Assembly (NCBI RefSeq): GCF_001704635.1
Contig: NZ_MAXF01000178.1
Location: forward strand, 30,911 to 94,910
Length of the DNA: 64,000 nt
Origin: Streptomyces sparsogenes
GTDB taxonomy: Bacteria > Actinomycetota > Actinomycetes > Streptomycetales > Streptomycetaceae
Reading direction: 5' to 3'
A program made the translations under genes and the position numbers. Under the pieces are notes generated by a model that was given only the letters and a program-made list of their open reading frames with translations, was not told the DNA's origin and made no database searches. Of this stretch, positions 8,652-17,110 are shown in pieces (position 1 is the stretch's first letter; each line of letters starts with the position of its first letter).

Positions 8652-9788
8652 TCAGTGCTGGTGGTCGGCGCGGGTGGCGCGCCGGTAGGTCGTGGTGACG
8701 CGGGCGAGTTCCTCCGGGGACCGCGCGTGCCACGAGCGCTGCATCTCGCGGTTGGCGGCGACGACGGCGGCGGTCGCCTCCCGTCGCTTGTTCTCGTAGG
8801 CCCTCAGGCCCCGGGGGATGTCGCGGGCGAGTTCGTCGGCCAGCACCCGGGCGTCGACGACGGTCTGCGAGGCACCGTTCGCCCCGACCGGGTACATGGG
8901 GTGCGCCGCGTCGCCGAGCAGGGTCACCCGCCCCCGGCCCCACGCCGGCAGCGGGTCGCGGTCGACCATCGGGTATTCGAGGATCGCCGGGCTGCCCGTG
9001 ATGAGGTCGGACACGTCGAGCCCGCCCAGGGTCCAGCCGCCGAAGTGCTCCAGGACCTCCTCGGCGCGGCCGGGCTGGTTCCAGCTGGCGTCGCCGGGCA
9101 GCGGCCCGGGCTCGGCCACCGACACCATGGCCACCCAGTTGACCAGGGACGGGCCGAGGGGATAGGCGATCAGCTCGGCATTCCGGTCGCCGCGTGCGAT
9201 GACCATCGAGCGGCCGTCGAGGAACGGCCCGGCCTCCGCCGCCCCGCGCCACATCCGCACCCCGGCCCACAGCAGCGGGCCCTGGTCGGGATGCAGCCGC
9301 GCGCGCACCGCGGAGTGCAGGCCGTCCGCGCCGACCAGCGCCTCGGCCTCGAACTCGGCCCCGGGAACCCGGACCCGGACCGCGTCGGTGTCCTGCTCGA
9401 AGTCCAGCAGCCGGGCGCCGGTGCGCACGGCGTGCGGGCCGAGCCGGTCGCGCACCGCGGCCAGCAGCAGCGACTGCAGCCGGCCCCGGTGCACCGAGTA
9501 CTGCGGCCACCGGTAGCCCCCGGCCAGCCCGCGCTCCTCGGTGAACAGCGTGTTCCCCGCCTGGTCGCAGTACACGTTCCGCGTGGTGGCGACCCCGATG
9601 CGGGCGAGGTCGTCGCCGAGGCCGAGCGCGGTCAACTCCCCCACCGCGTGCGGCAGCAGGTTGACGCCCAGGCCCAGCGGGCGCAGTTCGCGGACGGCCT
9701 CGACCACGGTGGCCTCGATGCCCGCGGCGTGCAGGGCCAGGGCGGCGGTCAGCCCGCCGATCCCGGCCCCGGCGATGAGCACTCCCAC
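8652..9788 (-). CDS. FAD-dependent aromatic-ring monooxygenase
   Basis: This 378-residue flavoprotein resembles class A hydroxylases of the 3-hydroxybenzoate 6-hydroxylase group. The Rossmann motif GAGIGGLTAA is at residues 7-16, the DG motif ALVGADGLHSAVR is near residue 160, and the GD motif RVTLLGDAAHPMYPVGANGASQ is near 285. It catalyses NAD(P)H- and O2-dependent hydroxylation in the family; the aromatic or polyketide substrate here is unknown. The GTG start lies 2 bp after the stop of the SnoaL-like gene, so the two are translationally coupled. The divergent LysR gene is the probable regulator. Confidence 0.88.
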   Translation of the reverse strand: MGVLIAGAGIGGLTAALALHAAGIEATVVEAVRELRPLGLGVNLLPHAVGELTALGLGDDLARIGVATTRNVYCDQAGNTLFTEERGLAGGYRWPQYSVHRGRLQSLLLAAVRDRLGPHAVRTGARLLDFEQDTDAVRVRVPGAEFEAEALVGADGLHSAVRARLHPDQGPLLWAGVRMWRGAAEAGPFLDGRSMVIARGDRNAELIAYPLGPSLVNWVAMVSVAEPGPLPGDASWNQPGRAEEVLEHFGGWTLGGLDVSDLITGSPAILEYPMVDRDPLPAWGRGRVTLLGDAAHPMYPVGANGASQTVVDARVLADELARDIPRGLRAYENKRREATAAVVAANREMQRSWHARSPEELARVTTTYRRATRADHQH

Positions 9789-9790
9789 GG

Positions 9791-10162
9791 TCAGTCCCTG
9801 ATCTCGGGGCGGTCGATGACGCGCAGCCAGGTCCCGTCGGGCTGCCGGCGCACGACCTGGACCCGCCCGCCGGTGTTGTCGGCGGGGCGCGTGGAGGTGA
9901 CGGCGAGGTCGCCGTTGCGGACGGTCGGCAGGGCCGGCTCCACCTCGAAGCGGGGCACCTGCGCGAGCATCCGCTCGAACACGGCGCGGATCGCCTCGCG
10001 GCCGACCGTCCGGGCCCCCGGAGGAAAGGCGAGCACGGCCTCGGGCTCGTACAGCTCGGCGAGGCCCTCGGCGTCCCCGGCGTTGGCCCGCTCCACGAAC
10101 AGGCGGGCCAGGTCCTCGGGCTCGATGGCGCCCCGGCGGGTGGTGGTGGTCTGGGCGGCCAT
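9791..10162 (-). CDS. SnoaL/NTF2-like protein
   Basis: This 123-residue protein has the NTF2/SnoaL fold signature: ARLFVERANAGDAEGLAELYEPEAVLAFPPG near the N terminus, followed by GREAIRAVFERML and a beta-rich end RVQVVRRQPDGTWLRVIDRPE. The family includes polyketide cyclases, steroid isomerases and non-catalytic binding proteins. It is first in the operon with the FAD monooxygenase and the hydrolase. A role in a hydroxylation/cyclisation pathway on a small aromatic is therefore plausible but unproven. Confidence 0.8.
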   Translation of the reverse strand: MAAQTTTTRRGAIEPEDLARLFVERANAGDAEGLAELYEPEAVLAFPPGARTVGREAIRAVFERMLAQVPRFEVEPALPTVRNGDLAVTSTRPADNTGGRVQVVRRQPDGTWLRVIDRPEIRD

Positions 10163-10190
10163 GGCTGCTCCTCAGCTCTGGGGTGCTGGT

Positions 10191-10226
10191 GTTCTCGCTG
10201 GCGTTCTCGCTGGCGTTCTTGCTGGT
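10191..10226. repeat. 12-bp tandem repeat, three copies, in the LysR divergent promoter
   Basis: GTTCTCGCTGGC occurs at 10191-10202 and 10203-10214, and a two-mismatch copy follows at 10215-10226. The array sits just upstream of the SnoaL-like gene, in the region shared with the divergent lysR-type gene. Copy number could affect promoter spacing. Confidence 0.75.
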
Positions 10227-10320
10227 GTCCGGGGGTGTCCCGCTCCCTGACACCTCCACTCTGGAGCAGCCCGGATCAGAAGTCCAAGAGCTGGTTCTGC
10301 TGCACACCAGAAGCATTCGT

Positions 10321-10335
10321 TATGACGTGCCGATA
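10321..10335. promoter_or_regulatory. Candidate LysR-type box
   Basis: TAT-N9-ATA forms a 15-bp interrupted dyad containing a T-N11-A core, the minimal LysR-type pattern. It ends 11 bp before the LysR gene's ATG, which would fit autorepression. The match is short and may be chance. Confidence 0.25.
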
Positions 10336-10346
10336 GAGTTTCCGCC

Positions 10347-11225
10347 ATGGAACTTCGGCAGCTCGAATACTTCGTGGCCGTGGTGGAAGAGGCCAACTTC
10401 ACCCGGGCCGCGGAGCGGCTCCATGTGGCCCAGCCCGGCGTCAGCGCGCAGATCCGCCGCCTGGAACGCGAGCTCGGGCAGGAGCTGCTCGACCGCTCGG
10501 GGCGTTCGGTGCGGACCACCGAGGTGGGCGCGGCGGTCCTCCCCTACGCCCGGGCGGCGCTCGCCGCGGTCTCCGGGGTGCGGCTCACCGTCGAGGAACT
10601 GACCGGGCTGGTCCGCGGGCATGTCGCCATCGGCACGGTGACCTCCCACAACGTCGATCTGCCCACGCTGCTGGCGGACTTCCACGAGGACCACCCGGCG
10701 GTGGAGATCACCCTCACCGAGGACAGCTCCGACCGGCTCGTCGAGGGGCTGCGCGGCGGCCGGCTGGACGCGGCCGTCATCGCCTTCGGCACCACGCCCC
10801 CACCCGGTCTCGCCCTCCACATCGTCACCGAGGAGCCGGTGGTCGCGGCCGTCGGCCCCGACCACGAACTGGCGAAGCGGTCGACGATCCCCCTCGACGC
10901 CCTGCGCGACCAGGTGCTGATCAGCCTCCCGCGGGGCACCGGCATCCGCTCCCTGCTCAACGAGGCCTGCGCCGCCGCCGGCTTCACCCCGCACATCGCC
11001 TTCGAGGCCGGCACCCCCACGGTGCTCGCCCAGCTCGCGGCGCGCGGGCTGGGCATCGCGATCGTGCCCGAGGGCATCGCGAAGAGACGCGACGACCTGC
11101 GCGCGCTCACCATCACCCGCCCCGCGCTGCGCGGCGCCCTCGCGCTCGCCTGGCGCGCCGAAGGCCCCGTCAGCCCCGCCGCCCGCGCCCTCATCGGACG
11201 CGCGCGACGGCTGCTCGGGGCCTGA
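10347..11225 (+). CDS. LysR-family transcriptional regulator
   Basis: This 292-residue regulator has an N-terminal winged helix (MELRQLEYFVAVVEEANFTRAAERLHVAQPGVSAQIRRLE) typical of LysR proteins. The C-terminal periplasmic-binding-like effector domain begins near residue 90 (GHVAIGTV). It is transcribed divergently from the SnoaL-like / FAD monooxygenase / hydrolase operon with about 185 bp between them. That is the classical arrangement for a LysR activator controlling its neighbour in response to a pathway intermediate. The effector is unknown. Confidence 0.92.
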   Translation: MELRQLEYFVAVVEEANFTRAAERLHVAQPGVSAQIRRLERELGQELLDRSGRSVRTTEVGAAVLPYARAALAAVSGVRLTVEELTGLVRGHVAIGTVTSHNVDLPTLLADFHEDHPAVEITLTEDSSDRLVEGLRGGRLDAAVIAFGTTPPPGLALHIVTEEPVVAAVGPDHELAKRSTIPLDALRDQVLISLPRGTGIRSLLNEACAAAGFTPHIAFEAGTPTVLAQLAARGLGIAIVPEGIAKRRDDLRALTITRPALRGALALAWRAEGPVSPAARALIGRARRLLGA

Positions 11226-11255
11226 GGCCTCACAGAAGGGCGGACGGGCGGACGG

Positions 11256-12161
11256 CTACGCCCCGAGCTCCAGGACGGCCTGCACCGGAAGGTGATCGCT
11301 GGGGAACTGGCCGTCACGGGAGTAGGTGTTGATGGCGGCGTAGTGGGTGCGCACGCTCGGCGAGGTGAGAATCCAGTCGATCCGGTCGCCGTCCGGGACC
11401 AGCGGACGGTAGCCGTGGAAGGTCGCGTACTGCGCGCCGCGCCGCTCGGCGGCGTCCCAGGCGTCGACGAGGGAGCCACCGCCGAGCATCGCGTCGTAGA
11501 CCGGGTTGCCGTGGGCGGCGACGTTGAAGTCGCCGGTGACGATGCGGGGCAGGGCCGCGTCCAGGCCGCCGAGCCGCTCGGTGATCAGCGCGGCGGCGCG
11601 CTCACGGGCGGGCTGGCTGCGGTGGTCGAGGTGGGTGTTGAGGGCGTAGAACTGCCCGCCGGTGCGCCGGTCGTGGAAGCGGACCCAGGTGACCATACGG
11701 ACCACGGCCCCGCCCCAGGTGTTGGAACCGATCACATACGGGGTGTCGGACAGCCAGAAGTGGTCGTATTCCAGCGGTTCCAGCCGACCGGTGTCATAGA
11801 AGACGGCCATGAACTCATCGCGGCTGCCGCCCGCCCGCCCCGTGCCCAGCCAGTCGTAGCGCGGCCCGAGATCGTGTGCGATGTCCCTGAGCTGGCCGTA
11901 CAGCCCCTCCTGGGTGCCCAGCAGATGGGGTGCCTCGTGGCGCAGCAGCTCCCGCATCACCGGGCGGCGCGCCGCCCAGGAGTTGGGCTCGGTGTCGGAG
12001 GCGAAGCGGAGGTTGAAGGTCATGACGCGCAGCCGCGTGTCATGCCGCGGGCCGGAGGCGGCCGCGGCGGCCTCCTGGGACGTGGCGGCGAGCGGCAGGA
12101 CGAGGGCCGCGGCGGCCGCGGCGCGCATACCGTGGCGACGGCTGAACACAGGTGCGGGCAT
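11256..12161 (-). CDS. Secreted endonuclease/exonuclease/phosphatase-family protein
   Basis: This 301-residue protein starts with an Arg-Arg-containing Ala-rich signal peptide (FSRRHGMRAAAAAALVLPLAA) that may use Tat. The mature part shows the EEP metal-enzyme motifs: MTFNLRFAS with the catalytic Asn, GTQEGL with the metal-binding Glu, NTHLDH, GDFNVAAHGNP, and a terminal SDHLPV with the catalytic His. Related secreted proteins hydrolyse nucleic acids, sphingomyelin or phosphoesters, and the substrate here cannot be fixed. It stands alone between a convergent LysR gene and the divergent acyltransferase gene. Confidence 0.87.
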   Translation of the reverse strand: MPAPVFSRRHGMRAAAAAALVLPLAATSQEAAAAASGPRHDTRLRVMTFNLRFASDTEPNSWAARRPVMRELLRHEAPHLLGTQEGLYGQLRDIAHDLGPRYDWLGTGRAGGSRDEFMAVFYDTGRLEPLEYDHFWLSDTPYVIGSNTWGGAVVRMVTWVRFHDRRTGGQFYALNTHLDHRSQPARERAAALITERLGGLDAALPRIVTGDFNVAAHGNPVYDAMLGGGSLVDAWDAAERRGAQYATFHGYRPLVPDGDRIDWILTSPSVRTHYAAINTYSRDGQFPSDHLPVQAVLELGA

Positions 12162-12417
12162 GGCTCCTCCGTGAGGTCCGGCGAGGCCCCCGAGTCTGGT
12201 GCCTCGCGGTGTGGGCGAAGTGACCTGCGGTGACCGTGCTTCGAAACGTAGGACTACCCGTGGATGGCCGCCGATCCACCGCCCCAGGGGCCGCTGTTGC
12301 CGCTTGGCACACTATTTCCAAACGGCACAACGGCAGCGGGGCCGCATGAGAAGGGCCGCACCGGGCAGACGCCCCCGGGTCCGATGACGATCCGCTCGAG
12401 GGTGCCCGGGAGACACA

Positions 12418-13611
12418 GTGCAGCAGGACAGTCCCGCGCGTGTGCCGACGCCGCCGACCGACGCTCCGCTCCGGGGCGGGGGGTCGGGCGGCCGGACGCG
12501 CGATCCGTACTTCGACAACGCGAAGTACCTCACCATCGTGCTGGTGGCCTGCGGTCACGCCTGGGAGCCGCTCACCTACGGCAGCCGGGCCGTCACCGCG
12601 GTCTATCTCACGGTCTACGCCTTCCACATGCCGGCCTTCGCGCTGATCTCGGGCTATTTCTCGCGCGGTTTCGACCCGGGGCCCAAACGGCTGCGGCGGC
12701 TGTTGACCGGGGTCGCCGCGCCGTACGTCGTCTTCGAGGTCGCGTACACCCTGTTCTACCGGTGGGCGCAGGACGACCCGGGCTATCCGATCAGCCTGCT
12801 CGACCCCTGGTATGTGATGTGGTTCCTGGTGGCGCTGTTCATCTGGCGGCTCACCACCCCGCTGTGGCTGGCCCTGCGCCATCCGGTGCCGGTCTCGCTG
12901 GTCCTGGCCGTCCTCGCCTCGGTCTCCCCGGAGATGGGCGGCGATCTCGCCCTCCAGCGGGTGCTGGCGTTTCTGCCCTTCTTCGTCCTGGGGCTGTCGC
13001 TGCGGCCGGAGCACTTCGCACGGCTGCGCACCCGGCGCGCCCGGCTGGCCGCGCTGCCGGTCGGCGCGGGGGCGCTGATCGCGGCGTACGCGGTGGCCCC
13101 CCGGCTCGACGCGGGGTGGTTCTACCACCGCGGGAGCGTGGCGGGGCTGGGGGTGCCGGCCTGGGCGGGGGTGTTCACCACGCCCGCGCTCTTCCTGCTG
13201 GCGCTGGTGCTGACGGCCGCGTTCCTGGCCTGGGTGCCCCGGCGGCGGCTGTGGATCACCGCGCTCGGCACCGGGACGATGTACGGCTATCTGCTGCACG
13301 GCTTCGTGATCAAGTCGTCCCGGTTCTGGGGGTGGTACGACCACCCCTGGCTGCACACCCCCCTCGGCGAGCTGACGGTCACCGCCGCCGCCATCGCGAT
13401 GATCACCGTGTTGTGCACCGCCCCCGTACGGCGCCTCTTCCGTCCCCTGGTCGAGCCCCGGATGGCCTGGGCCTTCCGGCGCGAGGCCGGACGACCGGAC
13501 CGGAACGCCCCCGCGAGCAACGAGAACACCGCGAGCACAGAGAGCACCGCGAGCACCCGGAAAGCCACGAATACGGTGGAGCGCGCCAAAGCAGGGCAGA
13601 ACACTCACTAA
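12418..13611 (+). CDS. Membrane acyltransferase 3 family protein
   Basis: This 397-residue polytopic membrane protein has about ten hydrophobic segments. The early signature RDPYFDNAKYLTIVLVACGHAWEPL contains the conserved His, and FHMPAFALISGYF follows. The family (PF01757) transfers acyl groups to extracytoplasmic sugars or other carbohydrates; this one is closest in style to fucose-4-O-acetylase-like proteins. The tail after about residue 355 is hydrophilic and carries the short repeat STEST/STAST. The GTG start is chosen because upstream extensions are low-complexity. The acceptor is unknown. Confidence 0.83.
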   Translation: MQQDSPARVPTPPTDAPLRGGGSGGRTRDPYFDNAKYLTIVLVACGHAWEPLTYGSRAVTAVYLTVYAFHMPAFALISGYFSRGFDPGPKRLRRLLTGVAAPYVVFEVAYTLFYRWAQDDPGYPISLLDPWYVMWFLVALFIWRLTTPLWLALRHPVPVSLVLAVLASVSPEMGGDLALQRVLAFLPFFVLGLSLRPEHFARLRTRRARLAALPVGAGALIAAYAVAPRLDAGWFYHRGSVAGLGVPAWAGVFTTPALFLLALVLTAAFLAWVPRRRLWITALGTGTMYGYLLHGFVIKSSRFWGWYDHPWLHTPLGELTVTAAAIAMITVLCTAPVRRLFRPLVEPRMAWAFRREAGRPDRNAPASNENTASTESTASTRKATNTVERAKAGQNTH

Positions 13612-13656
13612 AGTGGGTGATACCGGCACGGAGCGGGCACTGAGGAGGTGCCGTCG

Positions 13657-15048
13657 ATGTCCGAGGCGACGACCACCGACCTCTACGAGGTCACCATGGC
13701 GATGTCCTATCTGCGCGAGGGGATGACCGGACCGGCCACCTTCAGCCTCTTCGTCCGGGACCTGCCGCCCGACCGCGGCTTCCTGGTGGCCGCGGGCCTG
13801 GAGTCCGGCCTGGACTTCCTGGCCGGCTACCGCGTCGGCCCCGAGGACGTGGCGGACTTCGCCGCGGTGCTGCACCGGCCGGCCGAGGATCTGCGGCCGC
13901 TGCTCGGGCTCGCCTTCGACGGCGAGGTGCGGGCGGTGCCGGAGGGCCGGGTGGTGCACGCCGGGGAACCCCTGCTGGAGGTCACCGCACCGCTGCCGGT
14001 CGCCCAGCTGGTCGAGACGTACCTGCTCAACCGGCTCAGCCACCAGACCGCGATCGCCTCCAAGGCCGTCCGGTGCGTCCTCGCGGCGGCGGGACACCCC
14101 GTCGTGGACTTCTCGCTGCGCCGCACCCACGGGCCCGAGGCCGGCTTCCACGCCGCGCGGCTCGGCGGGGTCGTGGGGTTCGCCGGAACGAGCAATGTGG
14201 CGGCCGCCCGTGCCGAGGGGCTGCCGGCGGTGGGCACGATGGCCCACTCGTTCGTGGAGGCCTTCGACTCGGAGGAGGCGGCCTTCCGGGCCTTCGCCCG
14301 CGCCCACCCCGGACCGGTGACGCTGCTGGTGGACACGTACGACACCGAGTCGGGGGTGCGCGCGGCGGCGCGCGTGCTGCGCGACCTGGACGGGGGCGCC
14401 CGGGGCCCCGGCTCGGCGGTCCGGCTCGACAGCGGGGACCTCGCCCTCCTGGCCGGGCGGGCGCGCGACATCCTCGACGCCGCCGGACTGGCGGATGTGG
14501 GGATCGTGGCCAGCGGCGGGCTCGACGAGTACGCGGTGGACGACCTGGTCCGCTCCGGGGCGCCCATCGACGTCTACGCGGTCGGCACCCGCGTCGGGGT
14601 CTCCGCCGACGCCCCGTACCTGGACTCGGCCTACAAGATGGTCGCGTACGACGGGCGGCCGGTGATGAAGCTCTCCCCCGCGAAGGTCACCGCCCCCGGC
14701 CCCAAGCAGGTCTTCCGCCGCGCCGGGCGGCCGGACGTGATCGGCGTGGCGGACGAGGACCCCGCCCGGTACGGCCGGCCGGTGCTGGAGACGGTGATGC
14801 GGGACGGCCGGCGCACCCGCGGGCGCGCCACCTTGGCGGAGTGCCGGCAGCGGCTCCGCGCCGACCTGGCGGACCTCTCGCACCCGGCCCGCCGGATCCG
14901 CGCCCCCGCCGCCCAGCGCCCCCTCGTCTCCGAGCGCCTGGCCGCGTTGGAGGAGGAGGTGCGCGGCCGTATCGGCCGCGAGCTGGACGCCGTCGCCGCG
15001 TGGGCCGGGCCGCCCCGCCCCGAAACACACCCGACCACCATCAGGTGA
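13657..15048 (+). CDS. pncB: Nicotinate phosphoribosyltransferase
   Basis: This 463-residue enzyme forms nicotinate mononucleotide from nicotinate and PRPP, with ATP hydrolysis, in the NAD salvage (Preiss-Handler) pathway. TDLYEVTMAMSYL is the canonical N terminus. SLRRTHGPEAGFHAA holds the His that is phosphorylated in the family. VRLDSGDL and IVASGGLDEY lie in the phosphoribose-binding part, and YKMVAYDGRPVMKLS follows. The ATG at 13657 is preferred over an in-frame GTG nine bases earlier because GAGGAGG sits 8 bp before it. DUF1876 follows after 10 bp and is probably co-transcribed. Confidence 0.93.
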   Translation: MSEATTTDLYEVTMAMSYLREGMTGPATFSLFVRDLPPDRGFLVAAGLESGLDFLAGYRVGPEDVADFAAVLHRPAEDLRPLLGLAFDGEVRAVPEGRVVHAGEPLLEVTAPLPVAQLVETYLLNRLSHQTAIASKAVRCVLAAAGHPVVDFSLRRTHGPEAGFHAARLGGVVGFAGTSNVAAARAEGLPAVGTMAHSFVEAFDSEEAAFRAFARAHPGPVTLLVDTYDTESGVRAAARVLRDLDGGARGPGSAVRLDSGDLALLAGRARDILDAAGLADVGIVASGGLDEYAVDDLVRSGAPIDVYAVGTRVGVSADAPYLDSAYKMVAYDGRPVMKLSPAKVTAPGPKQVFRRAGRPDVIGVADEDPARYGRPVLETVMRDGRRTRGRATLAECRQRLRADLADLSHPARRIRAPAAQRPLVSERLAALEEEVRGRIGRELDAVAAWAGPPRPETHPTTIR

Positions 15049-15058
15049 GGAGTCGGCC

Positions 15059-15346
15059 ATGCCGCACACCGTGGAATGGAAGGTCCACCTCTACCTCTAC
15101 GAGGACGAGGGAACGACGAAGGCGCGCGTGGTGCTCGACACGAGGGACACCTCGTTCACCGGCCGGGGCGTCGCCCGGTGCGCCCCCGAGGACCGCGACG
15201 TCCCCGAGATCGGCGACGAGCTGGCGGCCGGGCGGGCGATGCACGACCTGGGCGAGCAGTTGCTGATCGCCGCGGAACGCGACATCGAGGGCGAGGTGGC
15301 CGCGCGCCGGCCGCGGATCCGGCCGGCGCCCGGATGGGCCCTGTGA
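15059..15346 (+). CDS. DUF1876 (dsRBD-fold) protein
   Basis: This 95-residue actinobacterial protein belongs to DUF1876, with WKVHLYLYEDEGTTKARVVLDTRDTSFTG at the N terminus followed by a helical half (EIGDELAAGRAMHDLGEQLLIAAERDIE). The family has an alpha/beta fold resembling a double-stranded-RNA-binding domain, and its function is unknown. It begins 10 bp after pncB and is very likely in the same transcript. A convergent hairpin terminator follows directly. Confidence 0.88.
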   Translation: MPHTVEWKVHLYLYEDEGTTKARVVLDTRDTSFTGRGVARCAPEDRDVPEIGDELAAGRAMHDLGEQLLIAAERDIEGEVAARRPRIRPAPGWAL

Positions 15347-15393
15347 CCCGGCGCCGGGCCGACGTCCCGGCGCCGCAGCGCCCGCCGGGTCAC
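15343..15393. terminator. Bidirectional terminator, nested hairpins
   Basis: GGCGCCGGG (15350-15358) and CCCGGCGCC (15366-15374) form a 9-bp perfect stem with a 7-nt loop. An alternative outer pairing, GTGACCCGGCG (15343-15353) with CGCCGGGTCAC (15383-15393), competes with it. The structure sits between the converging DUF1876 and protease genes. Confidence 0.6.
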
Positions 15394-16826
15394 CCCCACC
15401 GCGTCGAGTAGCCGCGGTACCGCCGCCGGCCCGGCCGGATGACCAGGGTGGCGAGGAACCCGAGGAGGCCCGCGCCGACGAGCGCCAGCCCCGGGCCGAG
15501 GCGCTGGGCGTAGCCGACGATCCCGGCGAGCGTCGAGGTGTCGCCCTGGGTGCCCGGAATGATCGGGGCCACCGGCTGGGAGGGAGCCCCCGGCCGGTCC
15601 GGAGCCCCGGGCCGGTCCTGGGCCCCCGGCCGGTCCTGGGCGCCGGCGCCGGAGCCGTCGGTGGGGGCGGTGGGGGCGGTGGGCGCGGCGCCGGCGGCGT
15701 CGCCGTCGCTCGCGGGGGCGTCCGGGATCCTCACGCCGAGGGCCGTGAGTGCTTTGGTCACGGGCTGGAAGAAGGTGACGCCCCCGCTCGTGCAGTCGCC
15801 GGTACCGCCGGAGGTCACCCCGAGCGCCGTGTTCCGGTCGAAGAGCGGGCCCCCGCTGTCTCCGGGCTCGGCGCACACATTGGTCTGGATGAGGCCGCTG
15901 ACGGTGCCCTCCGGGTAGTTCACCGTCGCGTTCAGCGCGGTCACCTCGCCGGAGCGCAGCCCGGAGGTGCTGCCGCTGCGGAAGACCTTCTGGCCGACGA
16001 CCGGATCGCCGGCGGCGGTGATCCGCACGACCTGGCCGTCCCCGGCGTTCAGCACGCTGCTCTGGTCCGAGGCGGGGTTCCGGTAGCGCACGAGGGAGAA
16101 GTCGCTTCCGGGGAAGTCGCTCCTGACCGTCGTGCCGACGCCGGCCGTGCCCTGGCTGTCCGCGAACCAGGCGGTGCCGTTCGGGCCGCAGTGCCCCGCC
16201 GTCAGGATGTAGCCGGACTGGCCGTCGGTGACGTTGAAACCGGCCGAGCAGCGCCCGCCCCGGGTGAAGATCGGCTCGGCGCCGGCGGTCCGGGTGGTGA
16301 ACGAGCCGGTGGTGCGCTCCATGCGCACCTCCCCGCCGATGCCGGCGGCGACGCCCTTCATCCGCGTCCACTGGTCGGCGGAGACGGTGCTGTCGCCGAG
16401 CACCACCACCTTGTTGGCCGTGGCGTCCACCGCCCACGCGGTCCCGGCCACCCGGGGGGCCCGCCGCAGCGTCTCGGCCGCCGAGCGCAGCCGCCGCATG
16501 CTGTACCGCACCTGCTTGGCCCGCGCCCCCGCCCGGTCGACCTCGGCGGCCGCGGCCGCGTCGGTCACCGCGACCACCGCCCTTCCGTCGGCGCCGATCC
16601 AGCTGCCCGCCGTACGGGAGGCGCCGAGCCGGTCCACCAGGCTCCTGGCCAGCCGGGCCTCCGGGGGGCCCGGGGTGTCCTGGAGGACCCGGGCGGGCCG
16701 GCCACCGGGCCCCTGGGCGGGCGATCCGTCCGCCGCGGCCTGAGAGACCATCAGTCCGCCGCAGACCACTGCCCCGATGGCCACGAGGCGTGCGACACGG
16801 TGCGCGCTGCGCCGCGGATGTCCCAC
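15390..16826 (-). CDS. Trypsin-like (S1) serine protease with C-terminal membrane anchor
   Basis: This 478-residue secreted protease starts with a signal peptide (about 1-35). A pro-region (about 40-150) resembles streptogrisin / alpha-lytic protease precursors, and a chymotrypsin-fold domain follows. The catalytic triad is visible as TAGHC, SDFSLVRY and GDSGGPLF. A repetitive Pro/Gly/Asp linker (PGAQDR, PGAPDR) leads to one transmembrane helix (LGPGLALVGAGLLGFLATLVI) and a basic tail RPGRRRYRGYS, so the mature enzyme should be tethered outside the cell. The GTG at 16826 has AGGAGG 6 bp upstream. The target protein is unknown. Confidence 0.85.
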   Translation of the reverse strand: MGHPRRSAHRVARLVAIGAVVCGGLMVSQAAADGSPAQGPGGRPARVLQDTPGPPEARLARSLVDRLGASRTAGSWIGADGRAVVAVTDAAAAAEVDRAGARAKQVRYSMRRLRSAAETLRRAPRVAGTAWAVDATANKVVVLGDSTVSADQWTRMKGVAAGIGGEVRMERTTGSFTTRTAGAEPIFTRGGRCSAGFNVTDGQSGYILTAGHCGPNGTAWFADSQGTAGVGTTVRSDFPGSDFSLVRYRNPASDQSSVLNAGDGQVVRITAAGDPVVGQKVFRSGSTSGLRSGEVTALNATVNYPEGTVSGLIQTNVCAEPGDSGGPLFDRNTALGVTSGGTGDCTSGGVTFFQPVTKALTALGVRIPDAPASDGDAAGAAPTAPTAPTDGSGAGAQDRPGAQDRPGAPDRPGAPSQPVAPIIPGTQGDTSTLAGIVGYAQRLGPGLALVGAGLLGFLATLVIRPGRRRYRGYSTRWG

Positions 16827-16981
16827 CACCTGCCTCCTCACGTCGTTCCGGCACGTCGTTTCCCGCACGTCGGTCCAGCACCGCGCCGCCGCTCGGCCGC
16901 CAGGGGCCACACCGGCACGGCCCCCTTCCATACGGACCGCCGCGCCGTTCCGCTCACCGCGGCGCCGGACGGCCCTGAAAT

Positions 16982-17005
16982 GTGCCGTCGATCGTGCCGT
17001 CGGTC
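16982..17005. repeat. 12-bp tandem repeat in the protease/lipoprotein divergent region
   Basis: GTGCCGTCGATC (16982-16993) is followed by GTGCCGTCGGTC (16994-17005), 11 of 12 identical. It lies in the 284-bp region between the divergent protease and lipoprotein genes. It may be an operator; nothing else in that region stands out. Confidence 0.5.
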
Positions 17006-17110
17006 GTTTCGGGTGCCGCGTTTGTGGAAGTCGCAGGGCACGGGGGGACTGATCGGCACACAGGACACGCAGGTGCCCGGCCCCCGTCCGGGCACCACGG
17101 AGGGAGGAAC

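Noticed and set aside
12040..15069. Open frame of about 1000 codons on the minus strand across the acyltransferase and pncB genes
   Set aside because: It is antisense to two well-supported genes, its translation is Arg/Gly/Pro/His-rich without any domain, and such frames are expected in high-GC DNA.
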